From: Micropterus salmoides
Lineage: Eukaryota > Chordata > Actinopteri > Centrarchiformes > Centrarchidae
DNA: 64,000 nt
Assembly (NCBI RefSeq): GCF_014851395.1
Contig: NW_024040152.1
Coordinates: 16,779,308 to 16,843,307, forward strand
Reading direction: 5' to 3'
Below are positions 12,745-26,200 of the stretch, one piece after another. Position 1 is the stretch's first letter. Each line of letters starts with the position of its first letter. The translations under genes and the position numbers were made by a program. The notes below the pieces were generated by a model. The model did not search any database, was not told the origin of the DNA, and saw nothing but the letters and a program-made list of their open reading frames with translations.

Positions 12745-15110
12745 GTAACTTTAACTGTTTCGCTTGTTTTTGGCCAGACAGCTAAACCAGACAGACGCGA
12801 CCTGTCAGACAGTTATGCTCTTTGTGGGAGGTTTTTTATGTTAGTTGGCGCTTATTCATCGTTTGAGTTAGTCGTGTGATAATTTCTTACAGTACTATGT
12901 AATTAAGCTTTTTCTGTTAGCCAGTTTAGCCTCTTAGCTAACGTTAGTTTGATGGGATAGGCAGGACCAGGGCTCCCAGCTAACGTTACTTCAGGATAGC
13001 TTTCTCATTTGCCTGTTAATGTTGTGTGAAATACATGTGAGAGATGTCTGCAAGTAATTTCAGGTTGACTACACGTTTCTGCAAGTAAAATATACGATTT
13101 ATACAGGTCATTTAATGCCAAATAAATTCATATTTAAAAGCTGTTTTACTCCAACACAGGTATGATTTCTATGCATAACTGTGGGTCTGCCGTGCTAACA
13201 CAGCTACCGGGGGGGATTTGTCACTGGACAGAGTGCACTGAGAAACAAACAATTTTAAGACCTCTGAGACAGCGTTTAAGAATCCGAGGCTACATGTAAA
13301 GCCTTGAATCGATGCCACATAATAATAAAACAGCCAGAAATGGATCTTCTGCAAACTCTCAATGACAGTGCAGGTTTATAATATTCAAGGTTGAGCTTGA
13401 GTCAGGTGAAACTGATGATACAAGCGAGAAAGACATACAGATTATAGTTTTGAAGTTCAGTAATTATACCATTGGACTTGGTAAACCGCTGACCATGCTG
13501 ACACACTTTCATTTTAAAGCAGAATGAACATGGCAAAAAGTTGAACCTGGTAATCCTTCTTAATTCTGGACTGCATGATAAAGGTACGTCCAATGTTACA
13601 GGTGCAAATACCCAAGTCTTAAAATAAAATCCCATAAATCAATCTCTCTCTCTCTCTCTCATACTCTCAGCTGGTTTAAGTGAGGAGGACAGAGAGAGAC
13701 TGGAATGTGGAGCGAGGGAGGGGCGTATTTATGTGCCCCTAATATGGTGTCATTTGTGTACTATTTGGGGACCTCTTTGTTATGCCAATGGAACTCTTTG
13801 GATTTGAAAAGAGGAATAAATGGCCGTTTGTTTGAGTGTGAAAGAGGAGCAGTAGCAAGTTTGGAGAGAGATTGACCTCTTGAGCGAGGAAGAGGGTCTG
13901 GTTTTATGTCAAGAATGTAATGGAGAAGGAGGAATACTCTGAGGACCTGAGTGGCTGCCCATCCTTAAAGGACACAGAAGCTGTGAGCTACTGTTTTTTC
14001 CAGCACTTTTACCTACACGTTCTTGATTCTGTTTCCTAGGTTATGCCTGTAAAACTTAACAATTCACCTACAACAAAAGTGGCAAACTACTGTTTCACAA
14101 CATGTCCATGTTGGCTGTATATTGGTGCTGAAACTAAAATGAACAATTGTTTAAAGTAACTTAAATAACAAAAATGTAATGTAATTATTCTGAAATGTGT
14201 GGATTTTCTGTTTCGTTCTCTATTATATTGTAAATTGAATATAAGCATGAAAGACCTTGAAAACAGTAAATTGACATAAAAACCCTAACTAACGGATCAC
14301 TTACTAGCTTTTATCTGCGCTTTCAACATCATATCAGTCAGTCTTCGTCAGCCGATGGTTTTGGGTAATTGCAAAGAACAATTTTCACTATTATCTAACA
14401 TTTTCTAGACTAAAATATGAATCAGTTCATAAAATAATCAAGTCAGTCATAATATCCAAATAATCCAAATTGTTCATACTTTCTATATACTAAAAACACA
14501 GTATGTATTGAATATTGCATACTGTTAATACATGCAATTGAGAATACAGGATGGATACATTTGCATATTATACTGAACATGGCACAGGCCTGCGTTAGTT
14601 GTCATCGAAGTTGTTTTACTCTCTTAGAATAGTTTTTCTACTCAAACAGCCTTCAGCCTTTGATGCTCTCTTTAGATGGATCAGTTTCAGGCCAAAGATG
14701 ATCTGATCACATGAACCATGATGACTCCCTGAGTCACCAGAGGTACTTTCATGACTCCACACATTGCGGTTGTTTCATTTCTCTCCACACCCGCTCTAAT
14801 CTCCTAATTATATTTTCCTTTCCATCTCGGATCTTAAGAGGGAAGCAGCTCCAATTCAATTTACTGTGTGAGAATTCAATTTGAGGCCAGAGGCAGGGAG
14901 CCCGTCAGCATAACTGCAGGGTACCATGACTGGCAACAGGATCCAAAAGCACAAGATACACGCTTAGCTGGTTGAGCAAGCCTGTAAAATCTGGTCTCTT
15001 GTTGAAGTCACATCCTCTTAATGATACAAGTGTGGGCTATGGATATTTGCTTGAGAGCCTTCTAAAAGAATACGAAGGTTGTAAGTAACGCTTTTTTAAA
15101 ATGATGGATT

Positions 15111-15304
15111 AAAGCTGGGGTAGGCAGTTTATTTCAGAAGTATTTTTTGATATTCTCTGTACATCCTGGCAATAAATAAATCAAATGCTCTGGCTCAAAG
15201 AAGAAAACAAATCCGGTATCCGCAGCTGTTGCAGGACTGTGAGAAGCACAGCCAAAATCTAGCTGCCTCTCGCTTGTTTCTCCCATGTTGTCTACCCCAG
15301 CTTT
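15111..15304. mobile_element. MITE-like element with 13-bp terminal inverted repeats
   Basis: AAAGCTGGGGTAG at 15111-15123 is the exact reverse complement of CTACCCCAGCTTT at 15292-15304. The 194-bp interior has no open frame of note. This is the form of a non-autonomous DNA transposon. I could not identify a clear target-site duplication, so the superfamily is not assigned. Confidence 0.75.
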
Positions 15305-15335
15305 TCTTGCAGTTTTTTACATGCTTATTCGTATG

Positions 15336-15450
15336 ATCTCTAAAATGTCCAAACATAACGAAAAATATCAAATAAGTAAAGCCCGATGTGATGTCTTTAA
15401 ATCACTTTTTCTGTTCAACCAACCGTACAAAATGAACATTTCAGCTGTAA
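15336..15450. repeat. diverged dispersed repeat, copy A
   Basis: The order of words (TCTAAAATGTC, then GATGTGATGTCTTTAAATC, then TTCAACCAACCGTACAAAA) matches that of segments near 39103, 41721 and 63200. I recognise the pattern from a fish-wide repeat whose class I cannot name with confidence. Confidence 0.45.
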
Positions 15451-15482
15451 AGGTTACAGAGTCACACAATGTTTCTTTAAGG

Positions 15483-17331
15483 TAGTGTTTCTCAACGGGG
15501 GCGTTCCGGGGACGATGGGGGCGCTGGAAGCAATATTTTGGAAGGGGGGGCGCTGAGCTGCTTTTGGGGGGCGTTTGTTGGTTGGAAATTCTAAGGCGAG
15601 TTTACACTTAAGATTCACAACAATACCAGTTTAAACTTTAAACTACTTGCAAAAAACTGTGGTCTGCAACATTAAAACCTGTCGGTTTAGTCCACTGTGA
15701 CTGGACAAGATATTTTTTCTCAGTCAGCTACTTGTGGTGCAGCTTCGTGCTCCCTTCACGGGAACGGGAAGTCAGAGTGTTACCTCTAAAATTTTACCCA
15801 CATGGCGTTTACTGTGTAAACTCTGGAAAATTGACGTTCTCTTTCTTGGTGGAAAGGTGTTTATTTCTCTGAGGAATACACCGTGAAGTCTTGTTATCTC
15901 AGTGGTTACACATTTACAAGAGGGATATTCTACTGTCGGACTTAACCTGAAAGCAACTTCGCTGCGACACCAGCGAGTGACGTGGAACCACCTCGCGCTG
16001 TGAATCGCAGACAGTTTGTGCCAAAGCGGACAGTTGGGGATTGTAAGCGGCACTTTATCAGAGGTGCTGAAGTTAACGTGTGTGGAATTATTCGTGAGCT
16101 TTTTGTCTGATCACAGGTGTTGTCGGTTAGTTTCGTTTCCCCCCGGCATGAGCACCTCCCCGTCTCATCCAGTTTTGTCTGTTAGACGGCGAGGGGATAC
16201 TTCCAGCGAATCAGTAACGTAATGCAGTACAGAGCATGTAGTAAAATATTATGAATTCTCCTTAAATAGGCTAATGACGTTAGTCTCCCATTACGACTTT
16301 TTTTATTTACATGTCAGAGAACTCAGATATGTGGGAGAGATTCTGAATGTGCAGAAAGGTTTGAACATGAGCAGATAAATTAGTGTTTCCCATACGTTCA
16401 TTTGCTAACCGCCACATATTGATTTTCGATTTTTTTTACTGGGCCTATTTAAAACCGTATTTGAGCTGCAGGCAGCGCGTATTCACGCAGCACTTCCTCT
16501 CGCTCTCTCTCCCTCGTTAACACAGCGGCACAAATCTGTCCAGCACAACGCTGTCAATGTCGGAGACCCAGCTATTAAAAGTTATTAGCAAGCATGTAAG
16601 GAGCCTTGAATACAGCTGGGTTTTCAAGGCTAGCATGCTGTATCTGCGCCACAGTTACACTCAGTCATTCTGTGGGAAACACAGTTATGATAAGTTATTA
16701 ACAGATGAGCTAATAAAGTCCAGTCAATAACTGAATTAAAACGTAAAACATAATTTATTACTGAGATGAAAAGGGGCCACAAACACATTTATAGGTAACT
16801 TCCCCACAAAAGAGGTGGTAAGACTTAATCATGTGTGTTGACTCAGCAGGGATGATATTAAATAAGTTGATCTACAGGAGAAAAACATTTAAAAGCAATA
16901 AGAATGCCTGGGAACCTCACTAGATTATATTCTGTTATAATTATATATTTTGAATTGTCACCTGACACCTGAATTTTTAGACATTTCCACCATAAATTGG
17001 TACAGAAATTGGAGGAGAAATTTTCACCAGAATGCAAGAAATTAACTGTTTAATGCTCAAAATCTTCTGGGGGAGGACCCCCATACCCCCCCCCTTATTA
17101 AGTGCCCCATCCAAGAAAACAGTTTCTGGAAGGAACATTCACTTATTAGTTAAATATAATTACTTTTCACATGGCTTTTTTCTTACCTTTTCCATGTTTT
17201 TAATAACAATGGTAACAATAAAAAAAATCAACAATATTCAGGGCAAATAGAAAACATCTCTTTTGATGGGATGGGGTAAGGGACCTGTATAATGGATAGG
17301 GGGGCGCTGGCCCAAAGGTTGAGAACCACTG
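15483..17331. mobile_element. hAT-like non-autonomous DNA transposon with intact target duplication
   Basis: The left end reads TAGTGTTTCTCAAC and the right end, reverse complemented, CAGTGGTTCTCAAC, so 12 of 14 terminal bases match. The element is flanked on both sides by the same 8 bp, CTTTAAGG (15475-15482 and 17332-17339). An 8-bp duplication and a CAGTGGTTCTCAA-type terminus are hallmarks of the hAT superfamily. Both ends continue into GC-rich GGGGGCGC motifs. The 1849-bp interior has no long reading frame and no transposase or zinc-finger motif that I recognise, so it is non-autonomous or badly decayed. It sits in cgn intron 1. Confidence 0.85.
16381..16684. mobile_element. possible nested hAT-type short element
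   Basis: Inside the larger element, TAGTGTTTCCCATA at 16381 faces CTGTGTTTCCCACA (reverse complement of 16671-16684). A CAGTGTTTCCCA-type end is typical of another hAT group. No convincing 8-bp duplication was found, so the ends or the nesting may be wrong. Confidence 0.4.
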
Positions 17332-19433
17332 CTTTAAGGTAAAGAAAGCAATAACTGTAAAAATGTGACTGACTTATTCATTTCACAGCACAGACACGGT
17401 ATAGACAAATAGAGTACAGAAGAAGTTGTTTAATATCCTACTTTCAGTATGGAAAAGATCCATATGCCCTTGACCTCAACCTTCGTTGGATAACTATGAC
17501 CTGGATGACTGAGAACCTTCACAGACATATGGAAAAGGATGTTTATTTTTTAGAGGTATGGAAAGTTATTAGCTTTGGGGAGATACCTACGGTGTCCTGG
17601 TGACAGGAATGCCAGTGTTGAAACAAATGTGTTATTGTTATCAGATAAACAGTATGAGGGAGGGAATGAAAGAGCACAGGGATGGTTTTTGCCATTCTCA
17701 GAATTGCTGCCCTCATTTTCCGCCCCACATCTACTGGACAATAGGATGGGTTCCCCCTCACCCCTCTTGGAGCTGGGACTGCGTTCTTCCTCAGTGACAT
17801 AAAAAGAAAATGAAACTGTTGTACAGATATTAAGAGAGAAAACATCTTGTACTGTCTGTAAATCAATTTTCCACACTTGGAGTCTACAGATCGCTCTTCA
17901 GATCAGGATTTCACATGGAATCAATGCGTTCCTCATATGGCGTGTCTGTGGCACAATCGTCTGTGCATGACACGTTTGTCTGACCTTGCTGCGAAGACAG
18001 TGGGGCTGCAGACTTCATACTCAACTGCACAAATATGTTGTGACATGGTGCTTCCTGTGTGTTTCCCAAAGGGTGGATAAGGAATTGACTAACTTTGCAC
18101 GTCTGTCTGCGGATGATGCTTACGCACCTAAAGCACACATATCCTCAAAGGTCATTCATGTCATGTTGTTTTGCTCGGTGCCAGCCCAGACATTTTCTTT
18201 AACCTGTTGTTTAATATATTTACTTTCACAGCGGGGACATATAAGATCCGTTTTGGCTCACTTTGCTGAATGTATCTTATTCTGGTCTTCTTTGGAGTGG
18301 AGTGGCTCCTGCAGGGCTGCGTCGTACAGCTTCCAAAATCAGTATAGTAATATAAAAATGTGTGTGTAGGCGTTAAATAATGTATGGGTGCATGTGTCAG
18401 TGCAATACAGTTCTTCATTTGATGGTTACTTTTGTAGTCAGTCCTTTTGTGTGTGTGTGTGGTGGGGGGGGTTGTGCACGGCAATAGCCTGACTTTGGAT
18501 TTTATCACACAAGGCGCTGATAAGAGAAGAAAAGCTGAGTGTTTCTTTCTTGCTTACGTCACCCTCCCTTTCAGTCTCCCAGGCCACTTTCTGTCTCTCA
18601 CCTTGGAAAGCTGTGGAGAGGAAGTAAAAGGTGCAGAGGGCACTCAGGAGGGAGTGTTGTAATGGGTTTTAATGGAGTTTAATGAACCATACTAGTGTAA
18701 TTAGATGGGCATGAGATTTATATGTCCAAACACAATGACGGGAATGTTAAGTTCAAGACTTTATATTATTGTCAGTGCTGAACAATCTGGCACTAAACCT
18801 TTTCATAGGTGTGATCAGTTTAAATAGAATAAACATTGTTTCAGAATTACTCATCAACTACTATGAGAGTATAGGAAAGGGAGGTTTAGGGAGTCAAGAA
18901 AAACAAAAGTGGAGAAATTACAGAGAAAAAGAATGAAATGGTTTCTTACTAGTTGCTATGGTACCTGTCTGTATTCACGTTTTGTTGAGGCAAATAAATA
19001 GGTTTAGTGTCTGGCTGGGAAGGGCTTAGTTGGCTCTTAGAAGGGAAATTGATATGTGGGTGTGTGCAGGGTGCTAAATTATTTTTTTTTTGTCCACCGG
19101 CTAAAAGGCTAGCGTAGGTTCAAATTTAGCTTTTTTGACTGGTGAGAGAAGCAGATCTACCATTCTGGCTGGTGACTGATGATAATTGTGTGCCCTGGGT
19201 GTGTGCTTTCAGGTTAATAACTAATGTAGTGCGCTAAGGTCAAAGTCCACACAAGCCATCAAGAGCCAGTAACAAAGTGTTACTGCCCATAAATCTGTGT
19301 GCCTGTATTTGTTCAAAGCAGGGCTACAGTTTTGACATTTCAAGGTTGCATTCTAATGAGTGTCTAGGTATTCATTGTTTGATCTCTGAATTTGAGGTAT
19401 GTTGACCTGGCCACTGATTGTACTGTAGCAGTG

Positions 19434-19459
19434 TTTTTTTTTTTTTTTTTTTTTTTTTT
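19434..19459. repeat. T26 homopolymer run
   Basis: Twenty-six consecutive T residues in cgn intron 1. It could be the poly(A) end of an old minus-strand retrocopy, but I saw no recognisable element next to it. Confidence 0.9.
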
Positions 19460-19951
19460 CTCTCTGCTTCCCTGAACCTGCCATTGTGAGTATTAACACA
19501 TTGATACTAGATTTATCAGGTCGATACTGATATTGGTATTTGGGAATTGAGAAATCTGGAAGCGACATATTAGCTGACATTTTAAAACATAAACTCATAC
19601 AGTAACATAAACTAACAAGTCTTGGTATAGATTTACTAGAGCTGTTTTATGACCAAATACATCCTAAAACAAATTCGGCAATGCTGTCCGGTGGACAAAC
19701 TCGTTAAGTTTTTGTTCCTTATTGGCTGACATGTAAATCGGTACATTCAGCTACAGTACAATAAGCTAATATTGGCTTGAGATATAACATCCTGGATGAT
19801 TTATTTGTCTACCTTCTTATTGTGAGTTTGTCAGTATTGGTAAATGGTCATTTTTTTATGGGACACCTACACACACATCTCAGCCAAATCCTGAACACCA
19901 CCTGTTGTACTTCATTTTGTTCTGCTGTGGAGCTTAAAGTGCAGTGTTTTC

Positions 19952-20050
19952 AGGAGTGGCTGTAGCTGAGGTTGTAGAGCAAGTTGCCCATTAATCGTAG
20001 GGTTGGCAGTCCACATGTTGTAGTTTTCCTATGAAAAACACTGAACCTCC
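19952..20050 (+). repeat. tRNA-like SINE-type fragment
   Basis: The segment has a degenerate box-A-like GTGGCTGTAGCTGAGG, then GTAGAGCAAGTTG and GTAGGGTTGGCAGTCCACATG, and then ACTGAACCTCC. This order resembles a common fish repeat with a tRNA-like head. It is too diverged to be a functional tRNA gene. Confidence 0.5.
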
Positions 20051-20254
20051 AATTGTGTGTTTGTGTAGGAAAACATGTATTACTACGAATGTAGTATAAT
20101 AGTCTTATAGTGAAATAAGACAAAACACATGAATTTGGTTTAGAAAGCTAACATTTTGGGTATGAAAATACTGGACCTAAACAAGTATGTATCCATCTAA
20201 CCACATCTTTGCCTTTTTCTTCTTCTTCTTCCTTGCTGTCAGCTTCTTACCAGC

Positions 20255-23200
20255 ATGAGCACACCATCTTCCGGTCGGAAGACCCCAGTGGATTGTGGTG
20301 TCCAGATCCGCTTCATCAATGACCTCTACGAAACTGGCGGGAGTCAGCCTGGGCCCCAGCCCAAGACCAAGACTCCCACCTCCAAGTACGGTGTGGCAGT
20401 CAGGGTGCAGGGTATTGCTGGCCAGCCATATGTGGTCCTGAAGGACGGAAAGAAAGGAGATTCTTATGGGGTCCAGCTCAGGACCCAATACCCCTCTGGT
20501 CACACCAGCCTACCCCGTAGGAGAGAGAAGGCAGAGTCGGGAATGCAGGGGGGAGATGTAGAAGGAGGAAGAGGGCAGGGAGGTGCACTACGCCGGGCCC
20601 AGTCCCATGGCTCGCTACTGGACAGGGATGGAGAGGGAGGGGCAGGTAATGAGGATTTTCAGCTGTCTAGGCCACCAGGGGATGGGAAGTCTGGTAGTTA
20701 TGGGAATCTGGATGGGGGAATCGGAGTAAGAGGGGAGAAGGAGCAGGTTTGGCATGTCGGCGGTAGAGAAGGCGACATGGAAAGTAATATGTGGGGTGGT
20801 TCGTACAAAGCAGGGCTCAACGGGTCAATGAGGATCAGTCAGTCCTACTCTGACCCTCCTCAACAAACAAATGAGCTTCACCCTAATCAGAGACAAACTC
20901 CTGTCAACAGACTAATAAACAGGTTTGACGGTGGTAACACTGGAGGCCAACAGAGAGGACTCGCTTCTGCACACCAAGATCCCAGAGCTACATCTCCTCT
21001 CCTCACCCACAACACCTACACCTCACCTCTGCCCTCAAGTCACAGCAGCTTGGGACCCAACCAGGCTGCAGTTGCCACATTTCCAGGACACCCCGCGAAT
21101 CAGTGGACTTCGCCAGGGAGATATGCCGCTGTGGAGACGCAGCAGGCCAGTCTGACTGAAGCAAAAGTAAGAATGAGATGTTTTATGGCTGGGCATTGCT
21201 GCTATTTTTCAGTGAGCTCCTAACACCACGTAGCATGCAACATTGCAAGAGTAGTTTTCTGATCTATGTCTTAAGGTGACTCCTGACCTTTTGCTGGACC
21301 AGGGTCAGAGTGCAGAGATGAGCAGTGAGGAGGAGCAAGTCATGCAGACTATATACAACATCCTGAGACAAGGGTATGGACTGGATGTTATCCATGTCAT
21401 AATATAATCGGAATAAAGTATATCATTCATATAAATGTGTTAAATGATATTTGACCATTTTCACATCTTCCCTCAGTACCAACGAGAGTGATGTTGTCAT
21501 CAAGCACAAAGTCAAGGTCATCTTTCAGAAAATTCAGAATCTAAAGGTCTGTCCTTTTTGAAAATATCTGATTCTGTGATGGGTTGTTCCTGCACTGGTT
21601 TATGTCCCCATATACATTTTTCTTCAACAGCCCAAAGAAAGACCCCATGAAGAGTGGGTGAGGGAAAAGAGGGAGCTTGAAAGAAAGATAGCTGAACTAC
21701 AAACTGCCCTTCAGGAGGAAAGAAGGGTAAGCACAGCAGAAATATATAGATTTTTTATATTGACAACAGCATCAATAAGAGTGTATTAGCAGTGCTGAAA
21801 TGTTTCTTAATGCTTTTCTGTAGTGGATAAGAAACAATTTTGTTTTTAAATGGATAATAAAAGCACATCATGCAGAGTGTGTACTGGAGTTTTGGGTTGC
21901 TACTGCGGTGTTACTGTTCGGTTCCTGGATGACCCACCAATCCTCCCTCCATTCACTTGGCTGATTGGAACTGCCTGCCAACATTCAGAGAGTAACCTGC
22001 CACTTTAAATTGGCTCTGGTTACATGGTGCACATCCAATGCCACACACAAACAGTCATCTAAGTCTCCTTGAAATGAGAGCACCATCCATCAAGTAATGG
22101 AAATAGCTTTTGGTTGCTTGAGAGTGGGATACTGTCCTCAAGTGTGTATGTCTTTTTAGCCAATCAAATCAGGAGGGCTGGGGGTTCCTCGGAGTGTGCT
22201 TCAGATTAATCCTCAGATTAATCCTTAAATCCCTCTGGGCCAATCAAAGGTCCACACACAATAATCTAACTTCAATAATGACTCATTATATATTGGTTTA
22301 AGGAAGGTGGGCAGGTCTTAATCTCTAATAGCTGCTAAGAACTTAATCCCTTATGCATATTGATTGGTGGGCATGTGCCCACTTAAACATTTCTTAAAAG
22401 CCCACTGTTAATGCCACCACATCTACCTGATGTCTCATGTTTCACTGCTCTCATTTATTCATCATGTCTGTAGGACTCTGTTAGTAATTCTGATCCTGCT
22501 CTGAAAGCTGAGCTGGAGTCCTGTCTGGATGAAAATCTGCAGCTCCAGGAGATGCTGGACCGGAAGAAGAAAGAATTAAATGACACACAATCAGAGTGAG
22601 GGCACAACATCATACACACACACACAGACAGGAAAGCAGGACAGGGAACGGTACCATTGTCTGTGAGTCTTGGTGGGCAGGAGTGAGAGGGGTTTATGAC
22701 AAGCCCACTTTGTTTTCAAGCACACACTCCTCACAGTTTAATGAAACAAGCAGTCACTGTAACGTATTCACAAGACAAACAAGTATGCAAGTAGTATAGT
22801 CATTTGAATTCAAATCATTCAGTAGCATGTGTGTCCTCTTTCCTCGCAGGCTGACTCAGCTGCGTATGGATAGGGAGAACGCAGAGGCACGGGTCAGAGA
22901 AATGGAGGACCATCTGGCTGAGCTTCAGGATGAACTGAGAAGAGAGAATGGCAACAAGACGGTCTCACAGAAACATACTCACACAAACACACCCACACAG
23001 ATATACAGGGAGAAATTGTCTCACCCTACTTTTGGGTGTTTACTAAATTGCTTCTCACGACAGCATTTTATCATATTATTAAAAAAAAGCTATTGTAGTT
23101 CAAAGCAATTAACTTTAATTTCTGTTCAGAAAAGTGTAGTGTTTGTGTAAAAAAAGAAATTACAATACTACACAAACAGTAGGAAGAGAGCTTATGCTGG

Positions 23201-26200
23201 ATACTTTGTCTGCAGGACCTGATGTCTTATCAGACACAGCTGATGGAGGTATGCCAGCTGAAACAGAAGCTGGAGGAGACGCTGAGACAGAGAGAGAGGG
23301 AGCTAACAGCTCTCAAAGGAGCTCTGAAGGAGGAGGTGGCCTCACATGACAAAGAGATCGAGGTGCTCCGAGAGCAGTACAGTGCTGACATGGAGAAGCT
23401 CCGCAGCAGCATGGAGCAGGTGTCTCAGGTGTGCACACAAAGTAGCCTCAAACTAAAGACCTCATGAGCAAAGCTCTGTAACAAAGCCCTAAGGAAACCA
23501 CCTCTATACATTTCTTTCCTTTGCAGTGACAGTATGTATTTTTTGGCTTATAGTAGGTTTTCTTATTGAGAGCGATTTTTATATGAGTCAGCTTGTAGAG
23601 CATCCATGTTGACAGGATACATAGCTGCTGTTAAGATAAAATCTGAGGCACCATACACAAAAGGACACCACAGCACACAGACTTTTTCACACCAGTTTGA
23701 CTTTAATAAAACCCTGATATTTTGCAATTTTAACATAATTGCAAGAAAGAACTTTTTTTGTCCGCAATCTTTTCATTTGGTTTTCAATGCTGAACTTCTT
23801 AAAATACAGCCTTTTAGATTTGCATACGTTTTTCAATTTAAACACAACTAAGATCGCTGCATTTACTATAAAAACACAACACCTGTATTGTCTACAGAGA
23901 CTAGTTGTCCACTTCTTTGTCTGTTAAATCTTAAATCCTTAATGTGAATAGTGAAACGTCTTATCTCATATCTCATCTGTTTTATCCATTAAGTAGTGCT
24001 TGGTCTACTCTGTGAATCTTTTTCCACAGCAGTGCAACACATGTTTTGGCATAAAAAGGTCTATAAATGCTCGTTCATTTCTACAATTATTATGTTTCTC
24101 TGGGTATAAGCCCAACAGAAAAAGCTTAGTCCAGTAAAACTTGTTTTGAAATAATCTCCTTATTTATAACATTTACCTCTTCCCAGAATGTTTAGAAACA
24201 TCTTTAGAAACGTTATCACTTCAGCTAAAACAATGCTTAGTGATCCATCTGTCTACATCTTTACTTATGTCTATGAAATGGTAATGTTATAATCAAACTC
24301 TCAATTCTTCTGACTTAGTCTCACGCAGGGATCGAGGCAGAGCGGTTGCGTGTAAATGCGTCAGTTCGCTCCCTGCAGCAGCAGTTGGAAGACTGTAGAG
24401 ACGAGAGCAGCCACTGGATGGAGCAGTTCCACGCCACCAGAGATGAGCTTCGAACAACCAAACAAGAGTGAGTCTATTACATCATATTGTTCATAAAGTG
24501 TATTCATTATTACTTACCTGGATTTGGAAGTTCCAGTGCTCTCTTTGGACCTACTGTACTACTAATGAGTGTCCATCTCTTCTCTTTCATTCTACCTGGT
24601 CAATGTTTCTCCCCCTCTCTGTCAGAGAGCCACCCAGCTGCCCTGAAACACTGTGAGAGTCACTAACTGAACTGCATTTGTGTTTAGATATGCAGACCTG
24701 TAGATGTGGCTAGCTGTGCTAACAACTGTCTGACTGTAGCTCCAAGGCCATCCACATTTACAGCCCTAATTCACGACTGACTTCACATGATCCAAGTTTA
24801 AATATGTACCATGAACCCTCAAGCACATGGGTGCTAATGGGAATATGGACCATATTTAGCACTATGGTTGAGCAGAAATGATGCTGAACAGCAGTCACAG
24901 TCTTCATTGTGTCCATACAGTAGAACATTGTACGTAAGCAGACACTATAAAGATACAGCAGAGTAGTGTGGGTGGTCTTCTGTGTTTAGCAAAAAGCATG
25001 TTCTAGACTTGTTTTCTGTGAATATTTCTGTTGTGTGGTGACAGGGAATGCTGATTTATTTTCTGTTGTTTGAAGACTAAATTTGCTCATCAAAGTAAAT
25101 TAAGCTCATTTGTCATGATTTACATATACAGTCCAACTGCTGCTGATCAGATAATAAAGCAGTACTTTAAATGCATAAATATATCATAAAAATTGTTTGG
25201 ATCAAATGTATTTGATATACATTTCTAGACTCCTGCAAACCCGTCTGGAAAAAGAGGATATTGAGGAGGAACTAAAGGAGCTCCAGGAGAAAGTGAGCAC
25301 CATGAAACACCAGCTACCTGACCCTAACCACACACAGACTCTCAACCAGGTGTAGTAAACACACACTCCGCCCCACCGATGCGCAGGTGAATGACCTTAT
25401 CTGTTTAACAAACATGGAGCAAAGTAACCATCACATTGTTCTTGTTTGTGTTCAGGAACTTCAGCGATGCAGTGCTGACCTACAGAAGGCCAAGTCTGAG
25501 TTGGAGAAGCAGAGGACGGAGTTTGACAAGAAGGTCATGGAGGTCATCTCCATAAAGAAATCTCACCAGAACCAGGAGGCAGAACTGAAGTATGAGATTG
25601 ACAGGCTAAAGGACCAGTTACAAAGGGCCAGAGAGGATTGTGCCAAAGCACAGGACAAAAACAAACGGGTTAGTCAAGTCTTACAGGCTTTAGATTTTAT
25701 TTTCAAATATGGTTACAACAATTATAAAACCAAAATAACCTATTATATTCTATATAATAATAATATATTATTATTATTATTATTGTTGTTATTATTATTA
25801 TTATGCATTTTTTTTTGTTTTTCAGTTGAATTATAGTTAAAGGAAGTCCACTGTTAAAAAGACTTTTTCAATAAATGCATAATGTTTCCAAAGTCATAAT
25901 GAGTAAGTAGTAGTATTAGTCATGTTAAGTATTCGTGATCTCAGTATTTACCAAAATACTTGAGATTAAAACTTTTGACATAATCGAGCAGCCCTACACC
26001 CTGAAGGGATTATAATCATATAAATCAAAGAAATTGCCTGTTTGAAGTGTGGAGATGTGGATGTGGTAGTTTTGATGTTGATTAGGATGATGAGGTTTGC
26101 GTGTAAATGTTATTTAGAAATTTTCATCTTTCATAAACATTATTCCCTTGTCTTCCTGTCTCCAGCTCCCAGACCCAGCCATCATCTCAGAGCTGGAGCA

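Larger units (their letters stand above)
12745..20242 (+). other. cgn intron 1, rich in mobile-element remnants
   Basis: This 7.5 kb interval between the non-coding first exon and the first coding exon of cgn holds a small inverted-repeat element (15111-15304), a diverged dispersed repeat (about 15336-15450), a hAT-like element (15483-17331), a T26 run and a tRNA-like SINE fragment (19952-20050). I see no additional coding exon. Confidence 0.6.

Noticed and set aside
12492..12785. 97-codon frame over the cgn first exon
   Set aside because: It crosses the splice donor at 12745 and has no recognisable domain; the exon is better explained as untranslated.
15772..16053. 93-codon minus-strand open frame inside the hAT-like element
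   Set aside because: No transposase motif (no zinc-finger or dimerisation-domain residues) and too short; probably chance.
19952..20050. tRNA gene
   Set aside because: The tRNA-like words are degenerate and no cloverleaf can be closed; it fits a repeat fragment better.
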